Part shown: in pieces, positions 46,091-54,957 of the stretch
How positions within the stretch are numbered: the stretch's first letter is position 1
How the letters are laid out: every line of letters begins with the position of its first letter
DNA from: CBDCYN01 sp965224205
GTDB taxonomy: Bacteria; Planctomycetota; Phycisphaerae; Phycisphaerales; Phycisphaeraceae
Assembly (NCBI GenBank): GCA_965224205.1
Contig: CBDCYN010000027.1
Span: forward strand, 13,456 to 77,455
Reading direction: 5' to 3'
Length of the DNA stretch: 64,000 bases
The notes under the pieces: generated by a model
Databases searched by the model: none
What the model saw: the letters and a program-made list of their open reading frames with translations, nothing else
Told to the model about the DNA's origin: nothing
Made by a program: the position numbers and the translations under genes

Positions 46091-46420
46091 GAAAAGACCT
46101 TAGTTGTCTTTTGAAATACGGCGGCCAGACGGCGTTTTTCTCTCTGGTTGGTTTCTTCAATCAATCCCGACCTGATGGTCGGGCAGCTGAGGTCTTTCAT
46201 GTGGGTCGCACGGCGGCGGAGAAGAGCTCGGTTATCGGATCGTCGCCGCGCCGACACGCCCGGGCACAAGATGAACCAAGGCCGAACAGCGGGCGTAGAG
46301 ATCCGGTCGGCAACGGTGACGGGGTTGGGCATCCTTCGTCATGCGGCCTGGTGAGGCGACGTTTTCGGAAGACCCGCAGCGCCGAATAACCGATGATGTG
46401 ATAGAATTAAAGCGAAGCTT
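46091..46420. other. Intergenic region between chemoreceptor and tatA
   Basis: 330 bp between divergent genes. No palindrome or T-run hairpin was recognised. It must hold both promoters; none stands out. Confidence 0.4.
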
Positions 46421-46765
46421 ATGGATTTAGGGATCAATGCCATGCCCCCGACACTCGGCTTCTTCGGCTCGATCGGTCCGTGGGAGATCATTGTCATCAT
46501 GGGCGTGGGCTTGCTGATCTTCGGTAAGCGGCTGCCGGAGGTGGGTAAGAGCCTGGGTAAAGGAATCGTGGAATTCAAGAAGGGGCTGGCGGGTATCGAG
46601 GACGATGTCGACAAGCCCACTGGAACCGGCGATCAAGCCACCCGCCCCCAACCTAAAGAGCAGACACCACCGATCACTCAACAGGATCAACCTGATCATA
46701 CTCTAGAGGCCCGAAACCCCTCGAGTCACACGGCTCAGAAGACCGCTCCTCCGGCTGAATCATAA
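46421..46765 (+). CDS. tatA: Twin-arginine translocase subunit TatA/TatE
   Basis: TatA forms the pore part of the Tat system that exports folded proteins. The protein has the family start: a short segment with FFGSIGPWEIIVIMGVGLLIFG (one membrane helix, split over two motifs) followed by KRLPEVGKSLGKGIVEFKKG, an amphipathic helix. The acidic, Pro/Gln-rich tail is typical. Two starts are possible, 46421 and 46442 (MPPTLGFFG). It stands alone, with TatC not in the window. The gene is divergent from the MCP and convergent with the MFS gene. Confidence 0.9.
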   Translation: MDLGINAMPPTLGFFGSIGPWEIIVIMGVGLLIFGKRLPEVGKSLGKGIVEFKKGLAGIEDDVDKPTGTGDQATRPQPKEQTPPITQQDQPDHTLEARNPSSHTAQKTAPPAES

Positions 46766-46859
46766 ACCGGTTGCTTGACACGTTTGACGGGCCGCAGCGT
46801 TAAGAGGGGCTGGGGATTCGGCGATAAGCCATGGGTCCCGAGCCTCTAAAGAAACAGGT

Positions 46860-48761
46860 CTATCCTTCTTCTGATCCTATCCCCAGCCGTTCGACCCGTT
46901 CACGGAGATCTTGGGCGATCTGATCATGCGTTAGTGACGGATCGGGGCGGTAATCCTTTCCAAAAATGATCCGCGAACGGCTGGGCAGCAGAAAGTGCCA
47001 AAGCATACTCTTGGTCTGCGGGGTCCCTTCGATCCATACTGGGACGACCACCGCGCCGCTGCGTTTAGCCAGCAGGCCCACCCCAGATTGAAACTTTTTC
47101 AACACTCGGCTGCCACGCTGGGCCGCCCCTTCCGGAAAGATCCCTAGGACTGTATCTTCGTTTAGAGATCGCAGCATCTGCCGCAGCTGCGCCAACTGAT
47201 TCCCGTGCCCATCGACCGTAATGGGCTGCACCACCCGCCAAAACGGCTCGAGCAGGCGGTAGCGATAGTTCTTAAGCATGACCCAAGTGATGGGCCGGGG
47301 GACCATCGCTTGGATGATCAGCGGGTCGATCCCTGTCGTGTGATTGGCGGCCAGGATCACGCGTCCGTGTCGCGGGACGTGGCTGCGACCGACCCATCTT
47401 AAGCGGTGCCAGACCAGGACAAACGCCCGGTCCAACCGCCACAGAAGGTTCTGCCACCTTGTCGTAAGCGGCCCAGACCCTAGCTGTCGCCCCAACCCCA
47501 CCGCCGCGACCGCGGCCAGCAACACCGCCGCAACGCCCAACACGGTCACCATGTATTGATCCGCGTTCGGCAGCCGCCAGATCGCTAGGTTCACCAACAC
47601 CGCCGATAGGGTGTTGAACAGGTCGCGCACCCCGAACACCCGCCCACGGATGTAATCCGGAGCCAGGCTCTGCGTTAGCGTCGCCACGCAGATCATCGCC
47701 GCGTTGCCGAAAAAACCGGTCACGACCGACAGTACGAGACCGACAGTGTAGCTGCGGTTGACCGCCATCGCCGCCATGCAAACCCCCGCCACCAGCAGCG
47801 CCGCCATCGTGAACCAGCTCGACTCACGGCGGGCGTTGATCCACGCCACCCATAAGCTGCTGGCCAGCATCCCTGCCCCCAAAGCCGCCATCATGGTCGA
47901 TGTATGGCTGATCACCTGCGCCGGGTCGATCCCGTAAGCGGTCTTGCACATCGCCGCCACCGCCGCCAGCAGCACCGTCGCCGCCGCCCAGAACAGCACG
48001 CTAAGCCCGATCAGCTGCCCGATCGCGCGGTGGTCTCGGATGTACCGAACCGCTTCAACGAGGCGACCGAGCTGATTCCGCCCCCCGTCCGCCCTAGCCC
48101 GATCGTGAACGCGGGGGCGCATGAACGCAAAGAACGTCCCGCTGACCGAGTACGACAACACCGCCACGATCAACCCCGACCCCACCGACCCTTCGATGAG
48201 TTGGCCCCCGATCTGGAACCCGATCAGCGACGCGATCACCGCGATGCCCAACACGATCGCGTTAGCGGCCTGGAGCTGCTCGACCGGCACGATCTGCGGG
48301 ATCGTCGCCGCCTTGGCCGGGCTAAACACCGCGGCTAGGCTGCCCACTGCCGCGATGACCGCGTAGACTTTCCAGTGGTGATCCCCGGGGATCGCCGCCG
48401 CCGCCCCCGCGGGGGCCAGAAAAAAAGCGACCAGCAGCACCCCCGCTCGCGCCTCATCGCAGCTGAGCATGATCCACTTACGGGGCAGCGTATCGGCTAG
48501 CCAACCCGCCATCGGCCCTAGCAGCACATAGGGGAGAAAAAAGAAGAAAGACACCCCCGCTTGGATCGCCGCCGCGTCGGTGCCCGCCAGCTGTACCCCC
48601 AGCAGCGACCACGCCGCCAGCTGGATCAGCCGGTCCCCGAACCCGCTAGCGGCCACGCTGGTCCACATCAGCATGAAGCTGGCGTTGCGCCATAGGGGTA
48701 TACGGGATATCTGGGGCGTCCCGGTGCTAGGCCCTGTTGAACGCGTCGATTGGACGCTCAT
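46860..48761 (-). CDS. MFS transporter fused to PlsC-type acyltransferase
   Basis: The first 420 residues form a 12-helix MFS permease with the loop ADTLPRKWIMLSCDEARAG (a LplT-like pattern). The last 190 residues are a lysophospholipid acyltransferase: the HxxxxD motif is NHTTGID near 460, and FPEGAAQRG near 540 is the second motif. In Aas/LplT systems, lysophospholipids are flipped by LplT and reacylated by an acyltransferase. Here both appear on one chain without the AMP-ligase part of Aas. So it probably recycles or remodels lysophospholipids at the inner membrane, by inference. No repeats or breaks were seen. Confidence 0.85.
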   Translation of the reverse strand: MSVQSTRSTGPSTGTPQISRIPLWRNASFMLMWTSVAASGFGDRLIQLAAWSLLGVQLAGTDAAAIQAGVSFFFFLPYVLLGPMAGWLADTLPRKWIMLSCDEARAGVLLVAFFLAPAGAAAAIPGDHHWKVYAVIAAVGSLAAVFSPAKAATIPQIVPVEQLQAANAIVLGIAVIASLIGFQIGGQLIEGSVGSGLIVAVLSYSVSGTFFAFMRPRVHDRARADGGRNQLGRLVEAVRYIRDHRAIGQLIGLSVLFWAAATVLLAAVAAMCKTAYGIDPAQVISHTSTMMAALGAGMLASSLWVAWINARRESSWFTMAALLVAGVCMAAMAVNRSYTVGLVLSVVTGFFGNAAMICVATLTQSLAPDYIRGRVFGVRDLFNTLSAVLVNLAIWRLPNADQYMVTVLGVAAVLLAAVAAVGLGRQLGSGPLTTRWQNLLWRLDRAFVLVWHRLRWVGRSHVPRHGRVILAANHTTGIDPLIIQAMVPRPITWVMLKNYRYRLLEPFWRVVQPITVDGHGNQLAQLRQMLRSLNEDTVLGIFPEGAAQRGSRVLKKFQSGVGLLAKRSGAVVVPVWIEGTPQTKSMLWHFLLPSRSRIIFGKDYRPDPSLTHDQIAQDLRERVERLGIGSEEG

Positions 48762-49151
48762 GGCCGGGCAGTGTAGCAGATCAACCCTGCGGGGATATAC
48801 CGATCCCGGACGGTACCGCGGTACGAATCATGGACGCCGCTGGTCAATTCACGGTATTCGGTGTCGCACTTCAACTCTGAGACCGTCGTGCGTATCCGAC
48901 GCGGTGCTTAGATAAGCGAGGTGTAGATTTTTTTTATCTTTGAATTGTTGGCTTAATACCGAGGTTTACCAGCATATAGGTTTTTCAGGACCGAGCTAAC
49001 CCCAGAGCCGTTAAGTTAACAATTCAAAGATCAATAGGAGTGATGAGCGGGCATCATTGTAATACAGAACCTTCCACTTTGAGCGGGCTCAATCGGATCG
49101 CGGCGGTGTCGTGTGGTAAACTGACCCGTCTAACGAAGAAAGCGAGCCTGT
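48762..49151. other. Intergenic region, no supported gene
   Basis: 390 bp between divergent genes. GGGATATACCGATCCCGGAC near 48790 resembles a piece at 22706 (ATATACCGATCCCGGGTGG), a weak second repeat type. No gene or terminator was recognised. Confidence 0.4.
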
Positions 49152-50060
49152 ATGACCACAGCTATCTCGATAAACGCGGACGCGCCCAAGGGTGCGGATC
49201 CTCTAACGGTCTGGACGTTGTGGCGGCGGGAGATGGTGCGGTTTTTCCGGCAGCGCAACCGGGTGATCGGGGCGATGGCCACGCCGCTGGTGTTCTGGCT
49301 GATGCTGGGGTTCGGGCTGGATCGGGCGTTCGTGGTCCCAGCGACGTCGGGCGTTTCAGCCGCAACCGGTACGACCCCGCTAACAGAGGGGGCGGGTCCG
49401 TTGATCCTGCCGGGGGGGGGTGTATCCACCGGGGATAGTGTCGGGTACCTGGAATACTTCTACCCGGGCACGGTGGTGCTGATCCTGTTGTTTACCGCTA
49501 TTTTCTCGACGATCTCGGTGATAGAGGACCGACGCGAGGGGTTCATGCAGGGGGTGCTGGTAGCCCCGGTGAGCCGGTTGTCGATCGTATTGGGCAAGGT
49601 CTTGGGCGGGGCGACCATCGCGACAGTGCAGGGGGCGGTGTTCCTAGCTCTGTGGCCGGTGGTGGGAACGTGGCCGGGGTGGGCGGCGATGGCGGGGGCG
49701 GTGGTGGTCATGTTCCTGCTGGCGGTGTGTCTGACGGCGCTGAGCTTTTGTCTGGCGTGGCCGATGGACTCGGTGGCGGGGTTCCACGCGGTGATGAACC
49801 TGTTGCTGATGCCGATGTGGTTTCTGTCGGGGGCGGTGTTCCCGCTATCGACCGCGCCGTTGGGGATGCAGGTGATCATGTGGGCCAACCCGTTGACGTA
49901 CGGGCAAGCCGCGTTTTCCGGGCTGCTGCGTGGGCAGGCGGCGAGCCTGTCGGCCCCGGTATCGGTCGCCGTAGCGGTGGTGGTGCTCGTGGGGCTTACG
50001 GCGGTGGCGGTCTTCTTAGCCAATAAGGTGGTCGACAGGCGGAACGGGGCTGGGGTGTGA
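49152..50060 (+). CDS. ABC-2 type transporter permease
   Basis: The 302-residue product has six hydrophobic segments and the family's RREMVRFFRQRNRVIGAMATP at the start. EDRREGFMQGVLVAPVSRLSIVLGKVLGG is split near 118-146 and fits the ABC-2 domain, as does the C-terminal MWANPLTYGQAAFSGLLRG. The insert between the first and second segments (about 58-95) is longer than usual and Gly/Thr-rich. No ATP-binding subunit is present in the window, so it must be encoded elsewhere. Its stop overlaps the next gene's GTG start by 4 bp, so they are translationally coupled. With a SCO1-like partner, a role in cytochrome oxidase or copper handling is likely. Confidence 0.82.
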   Translation: MTTAISINADAPKGADPLTVWTLWRREMVRFFRQRNRVIGAMATPLVFWLMLGFGLDRAFVVPATSGVSAATGTTPLTEGAGPLILPGGGVSTGDSVGYLEYFYPGTVVLILLFTAIFSTISVIEDRREGFMQGVLVAPVSRLSIVLGKVLGGATIATVQGAVFLALWPVVGTWPGWAAMAGAVVVMFLLAVCLTALSFCLAWPMDSVAGFHAVMNLLLMPMWFLSGAVFPLSTAPLGMQVIMWANPLTYGQAAFSGLLRGQAASLSAPVSVAVAVVVLVGLTAVAVFLANKVVDRRNGAGV

Positions 50061-50719
50061 CGGCGGCGACCGGGTCGAAACTGCCTCGGCTGCTACTGGT
50101 CTTGCTGGCGATCGTGTCGCTGGGCACGACCGTGTTGGTGACGCTCAACGTCATGGCCGGGCGTGCGCGACAAGAGGAGATGACCCGTACGCGCCAGGCG
50201 GTAACCGATCCGCCGGTGATCTCGGCGCTACCCCCATTCGCGTTAACCTCGCATACGGGGCAGCCGGTAACCCTCGACAGGCTGAGCGGTAAGGTGTGGG
50301 TGGCGGGCTTCATATTCACCCGTTGTAGCGGGCCGTGCCCGGCGATGACGTCGCGGATGGCCCAAATCCAACGGGATCTAGGCCCATCGATAGGATCGGG
50401 GCAGGTACGCTTGGTGAGTTTCACGGTCGACCCGGTGCACGATACCCCGTCGGTGCTACGCGGGTACGCGACGCTTGCGCGGGCTGGAGACGGTTGGCTG
50501 TTCCTGACCGGCGACCGCGGAGAACTCTGGGACCTAACCAAAGAAGGGTTTAAGCTGCCGGTCTTTGAGAACGCCAAGGACCCGGCGATGCCGATCGCTC
50601 ACAGCCAAAAGTTTGTGCTTATCGACCAGCAGGGCAGGATACGGGGCTATTACGACGCCCTGGAGGCGGAAGGGTACCGGGCATTAATCAACGACATGAA
50701 GCGGGTGCTTAAAGAATAG
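50057..50719 (+). CDS. SCO1/SenC family protein
   Basis: The GTG start overlaps the ABC-2 gene's TGA. The 220-residue product has one N-terminal membrane helix (about 10-30) and a thioredoxin-like domain with the copper-binding motif FTRCSGPCPAM (CxxxC near 97-101). The distal His is in AHSQKFVLID near 180. SCO proteins deliver copper to subunit II of cytochrome c oxidase or serve redox sensing. The coupled permease suggests a cytochrome-assembly role, but no oxidase genes are nearby. A TA-flanked repeat follows 25 bp after the stop. Confidence 0.9.
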   Translation: MTAATGSKLPRLLLVLLAIVSLGTTVLVTLNVMAGRARQEEMTRTRQAVTDPPVISALPPFALTSHTGQPVTLDRLSGKVWVAGFIFTRCSGPCPAMTSRMAQIQRDLGPSIGSGQVRLVSFTVDPVHDTPSVLRGYATLARAGDGWLFLTGDRGELWDLTKEGFKLPVFENAKDPAMPIAHSQKFVLIDQQGRIRGYYDALEAEGYRALINDMKRVLKE

Positions 50720-50744
50720 TGCGGAATCGACAAGTAGGTATTTA

Positions 50745-50856
50745 GAGCGTTTCCCGATTTCGTGTACGACGTCAAGTGGTCGGGGTATTCCGAGAAACCC
50801 GCTGCCTCACGGTCGCGGCTCGCTGGGAGCGTCGTACACCATTTCGGGATACGCTC
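50745..50856. repeat. 112-bp TA-flanked repeat (MITE-like, copy b)
   Basis: TA at 50743-50744 and 50857-50858 flank the unit. The left end is GAGCGTTTCCCGATTTCGTG; the right end, reversed, is GAGCGTATCCCGAAATGGTG. The middle has AACCCGCTGCCTCACGGTCG. Same length and core as copy a at 5850. Confidence 0.8.
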
Positions 50857-51144
50857 TAAGGATCGGATAAACTTAGTCGACCAAGGTATAGGTCCCTCCA
50901 ATGCGGCGCACACGATAACTGGGCCCGCCGCGAGATGACACCGTGACGGTCAGCGGCGACGATCGGCTAATAGAGACAGCCCCGGACATGAAGGCCGCCG
51001 ATCGACGCGCGGGTGACTCGGTTCAGATTTCGCCGCCCATCCTGGGGCGGTTTACGCAAGCGGATCTCTCGGCGGCCTGAATCTCCGATGACGCGGCGGT
51101 ACGCGCTGGGATGATCTCCAGGGCCGTCGTGGCCACGCCTTGTC

Positions 51145-51870
51145 TTAATCTCGGCGTGTCTGCGCGATGGTGTTGCGGGCAGCCCTTGGCCCGCAGAGGG
51201 ACAGAAGGATCAGGCTCATCGCGAGGGTTGTGGGTTCGGGCATGGGAGGCGCCACGGAGGTGGTCCCGAACAAGTCCAGTTTCAGGTCCGACGCCCACCC
51301 GGCCTCGACCGTCATGGTGATCGAATCCACGTCAGTAAAGATCTCGTCGCTGTAGCCGACAAAATCTTCGTAGACCACTTGCTCGACGGTCTCTTGACGA
51401 TCGGGCAGCATCAGTGTCGCTGTGCCAAATTTATCGGATTGCACTTCCCACGAAACGCTGACGGTGCCGATGTCGATCGAGATGACCTCCAATAGGAACG
51501 CGTTGGCCGTGCCGCCTTCGGTGAGATCGATCCCGCCCAGGCCCTGCCCCATCCCGTCCCACATGATCATGGACCGGCCGGCCTTGGCGAACGCGTCTTG
51601 GGAATGGCCCAGGACCCCATTCTTGACCTCCAGCCAGGTGCCTTCCGACACCGGGTCGGTATCCTCGGGGTAGCCCATTAGCTTCATCATACGGCCACCG
51701 CCGATCGCCCCCTGGGCCTGGACATACACCGGCCCAGGGTTTGACTTCCTTAGTAAAGCCCAGCCGTCATCAAAGGTATCGATCGTCAACGCCTCGGCGC
51801 CGCTCGCCGCCAGCAACAGCGTGATGCCACCACCGATCATTCTGCTTTTTCTGAGGATGCTTTCGTTCAT
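51145..51870 (-). CDS. PEP-CTERM sorting domain protein
   Basis: The 241-residue product has a signal peptide (about 1-27, ending AEA), a beta-sandwich-like body with ALLRKSNPGPVYVQAQG and SVSWEVQSDKFGTATLMLPD, and the C-terminal signal PEPTTLAMSLILLSLCG with the basic end. It is an expected substrate of the exosortase at 350-2389. No named domain was recognised in the body. 25 bp around its start (51861-51885) recur at 52155-52179, upstream in the same orientation, which may be the remains of a duplicated gene start. Confidence 0.82.
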   Translation of the reverse strand: MNESILRKSRMIGGGITLLLAASGAEALTIDTFDDGWALLRKSNPGPVYVQAQGAIGGGRMMKLMGYPEDTDPVSEGTWLEVKNGVLGHSQDAFAKAGRSMIMWDGMGQGLGGIDLTEGGTANAFLLEVISIDIGTVSVSWEVQSDKFGTATLMLPDRQETVEQVVYEDFVGYSDEIFTDVDSITMTVEAGWASDLKLDLFGTTSVAPPMPEPTTLAMSLILLSLCGPRAARNTIAQTRRD

Positions 51871-52851
51871 GGAAACACACCTTTCGTAAATGGATTAAGA
51901 GGGGTTGAAGGAATATGCACCGCTACAAAACGGATCGTTCTTGAGAAAGGGCTCGGTATCTTTTGGCTACGGTCGATCGAGCCGCAACTTCCTATGGCTG
52001 GGACGGGGTTGGCTTGAGCACAGCGGTGACGAACAGCCACCACCCCGCTGCCGATCGATCGAGCGAAGGTCGGGGCCTTGCTCACCCGGTGTTCAAACCA
52101 TGGAAGAAGTTGAAGACGAGGACAGCGGCCAAATCGACCCTGATACCGTGATGGTTTCGTTCATGGAAACACACCTTTCATGGACAAAGCGAACAGATAG
52201 GGAAACTTGATCAGTATTGAAAACGAAAGGGGGACATCGTTGCGGTCGCACTACCTTGCGATCCTGATCGGCCAAGGGTGAACTCGACACGGCGTCCTGG
52301 GAGCCAACCCCGGAAAAAACCGGGAATGAGTCGTGGATTTGATGATAAGAGACACAACACCGTCTTCTTGAGCATCTTCGGGATCAGGTTCGGCAGAGGA
52401 GACGTTTTGCCTTGAAACGGTCGATCCCTGACAAGACAGTTTTACTGAACGAAAAAAGGACTAATTTTTTATAACACCACCACACTAGATTTGTCAAGTA
52501 GTCAGCGGCCACCGATCGGGCCTCAAGCACCGCCTCGCGACTCTTTCGTTCATTGTCTATCGGCCCATCATCAGGCGTCGAACTAGTTTTTTTGATTGCG
52601 GGGTAATATACCAGTACGCAGCTCGTATATAGAGGTAGTAGTGGGTGAACGACCTGCTAACCCCCACAGAATGGCGGAGACGAAGCGACGTCGCGCTGTT
52701 CGCAAGGGTTTCAGATAAGCAACTATTGCTATCCATCGTGGGTGTTCTATAATAAGACTTCCAAGGTGGGTAATCATTGTCGGCTTGAAAGGGACTTGTT
52801 CGTCCGGTGGGTCATTCATAAATTTTGTAACCTTTTTTTGAGGAAGCTGCG
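51871..52851. other. Long intergenic region with duplicated gene start
   Basis: About 980 bp. TTTCGTTCATGGAAACACAC occurs at 51861 and 52155 (25 bp in all). On the minus strand each copy holds a ribosome binding site-like AAAGGTG and an ATG; the outer copy opens MNETITVSGSIW and stops after about 23 codons. The stretch 52430-52500 is AT-rich. No other gene, tRNA or terminator was recognised. Confidence 0.45.
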
Positions 52852-54552
52852 ATGTCACTGTCTACAGATAAGGCAACAGCGATACAACTAATTGCTTCTG
52901 CGGCGTGCTTGGTGGGTGTCTCGTCGGTGTCCGCGGTCAATCGGTCGATTGATGGAACCGGCAATCATCCGCTCGATCTCGGGGCGGCCAACTCTCAGTT
53001 GATCCGTCAAGCCCCTGCGGCGTACCCCGGTGACGGGTCGGGCTCGACGATCATCGAATCGCCCGCCCGCCCCAACCCGCGGGATATCAGCAACGCGATC
53101 TTTAATCAGGGCCCGATCTCGTTAACCAATGACCGGCAGCTGACCGACTACGTCTGGCAGTGGGGCCAGTTCCTCGACCACGATATCGATCTCACCGAAG
53201 CCGGCGCCTCCAACGGCACCGCCAACATCCCGATCACGGACCCGACCGATCCGCTGGGCCCCAGCCCGATCTCGTTCGACCGGTCTAATTTCGATCCGGC
53301 CACCGGCACGTCCGGGCTCAATCCTCGCCAGCAGATCAACGAGATCACAGCCTTTATCGACGGTTCGGGCGTCTACGGATCGGATACTGGCCGCGCGACG
53401 TGGCTACGGACCGGGACCGACGGGAAGCTCAAGACCTCTGCCAACAACCTGCTGCCGTTCAACGACGGGACTCAGAGCAACGCCGGCGGCCCCAGCACGA
53501 GCTTGTTCGTCGCCGGAGACGTCCGCGCCAATGAGCAGGCCGGTCTGGCCTCGATGCACACCCTATTTGTGCGTGAGCACAACCGCCTAGCCGACCTCAT
53601 CAAAGCCCAAGACCCCACAGCCAGCGACGAGGAGATCTACCAGACCGCTCGGAAGATCGTCGGCGCTGAGATCCAGGCGATTACCTATAACGAGTTCTTG
53701 CCGGCCCTGATGGGTTCCTCAGCTCCGTCGGCGGGTGACTATGCCTACAGCACGTCCGTAGACCCGTCGATCGCCAACGAGTTCTCGACCGCTTCTTACC
53801 GGTTTGGGCACAGCATGTTATCACCCAACCTGAAGCTGGTGAATAACCTCGGTGCCACCGAGGGGTTCTTGGCGCTGCGTGACGCGTTTTTCAGCCCCGA
53901 CATCCTGGCCCAAGACCCGGGGAACCTGGACCTGATCCTCAAAGGTCTCTCGACCCAGCTGGCCCAGGAGATCGACCTCAAAGTGGTCGATGACGTCCGT
54001 AATTTCTTGTTTGGCGCTCCCGGATCGGGGGGGCTCGACCTGGCCGCCTTGAATATCCAGCGCGGCCGCGATCACGGCCTACCCGACTACAACACCATCC
54101 GCCAGGCGTACGGCCTGCCCGCCGTGACGAGTTTCGCCGAGATCAGCTCCGACCCAGCGGTCCAGTCGCTGCTGGCCAGTGTGTACGGTAGTGTCGACAA
54201 CATCGACGCGTGGGTCGGGGGCCTCGCCGAAGACCACCTGCCCGGCTCAAGCATCGGTAAGCTGCTCACCGAGGTGCTCGGGGACCAGTTCACCCGGCTC
54301 CGCGACGGCGATGCGTTCTTTTACACCAACGATTCGGATCTCTACACGTCCGACATCCTCTCGATCATCGACGTCACTGATGTGACCCTCTCAGACGTCA
54401 TCCGCTGGAATACCGACATCACGAACATCCAGGAAAACGTTTTCATCTTCGACCCGACGACCGTCGTGCCTGTGCCGACAGCAGCCTGGACGGGGGTGGT
54501 GCTCTTGGGTGCCATGGGCGCGGGCAACACGGTGCGTCGCCGATTCAGCTAA
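52852..54552 (+). CDS. Secreted animal-type heme peroxidase with VPxPA-CTERM signal
   Basis: The 566-residue product has a signal peptide (about 1-30) and the peroxidase fold: WGQFLDHDIDL near 103-113 carries the distal His and nearby calcium-binding Asp. HTLFVREHNRLADLI near 232-246 and ASYRFGHSM near 312-320 (proximal heme-ligand His) follow, and NIQRGRDHGLPDYN near 402-415 is the strongest match to the peroxidasin/myeloperoxidase group. It ends with VPVPTAAWTGVVLLG and RRRFS, a VPLPA-type exosortase signal. Heme peroxidases use hydrogen peroxide to oxidise halides or aromatic groups; here the enzyme would be attached to or released from the surface. A strong terminator follows. Confidence 0.88.
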   Translation: MSLSTDKATAIQLIASAACLVGVSSVSAVNRSIDGTGNHPLDLGAANSQLIRQAPAAYPGDGSGSTIIESPARPNPRDISNAIFNQGPISLTNDRQLTDYVWQWGQFLDHDIDLTEAGASNGTANIPITDPTDPLGPSPISFDRSNFDPATGTSGLNPRQQINEITAFIDGSGVYGSDTGRATWLRTGTDGKLKTSANNLLPFNDGTQSNAGGPSTSLFVAGDVRANEQAGLASMHTLFVREHNRLADLIKAQDPTASDEEIYQTARKIVGAEIQAITYNEFLPALMGSSAPSAGDYAYSTSVDPSIANEFSTASYRFGHSMLSPNLKLVNNLGATEGFLALRDAFFSPDILAQDPGNLDLILKGLSTQLAQEIDLKVVDDVRNFLFGAPGSGGLDLAALNIQRGRDHGLPDYNTIRQAYGLPAVTSFAEISSDPAVQSLLASVYGSVDNIDAWVGGLAEDHLPGSSIGKLLTEVLGDQFTRLRDGDAFFYTNDSDLYTSDILSIIDVTDVTLSDVIRWNTDITNIQENVFIFDPTTVVPVPTAAWTGVVLLGAMGAGNTVRRRFS

Positions 54553-54598
54553 ACCCGGTCACACCCCCCATCACCCGTTCATCAACAGATGCATGCCA

Positions 54599-54635
54599 CG
54601 CGGAGCAGGTCCCCGGACCGCTCCGCGTTTTTTTT
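54599..54635 (+). terminator. Rho-independent terminator of the peroxidase gene
   Basis: CGCGGAGC and GCTCCGCG form an 8-bp stem, extended by GGT/CC inside, followed by eight T. It lies 47 bp after the stop. Confidence 0.93.
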
Positions 54636-54759
54636 GTTCTTGACGTGTGATACGCATCCAGATGAATCCGTGTGGACTCATGGCCGCGGCGAGGAAACGC
54701 TCAGTGCCCAAGAAATACCCGACGCGGTACTTCACACGCGATGCGCATACAATCAGCTA

Positions 54760-54880
54760 GAGCGTTTTCTGATCGGTCATACGGCGTGCGTGGCCAGCCG
54801 CCACCGCGAGGCAGCGGGTAGACCCCCAAAGGTGTCCGTGTCGGTCTTGTATTTACCGTACACCCGTCGAGAAGACTCTC
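54760..54880. repeat. 121-bp TA-flanked repeat (MITE-like, copy c)
   Basis: TA at 54758-54759 and 54881-54882. It starts GAGCGTTTTCTGATCGG and ends GAGAAGACTCTC, a partly decayed right end. The middle has CCACCGCGAGGCAGCGGGT and GTGTCCGTGTCGGTCTTG. It matches the unit at 61926 in length and along most of its sequence. Confidence 0.75.
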
Positions 54881-54957
54881 TAGTCATGCTGGCGTCGGCC
54901 GATTCCGACGCGGAAATTTTGAGGATTGGCTAGGAAGACCACGCGCAGAGAAAACGC

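Noticed and set aside
54589..54933. 114-codon plus-strand frame after the peroxidase
   Set aside because: It runs through the terminator and a repeat, so it is not a gene.
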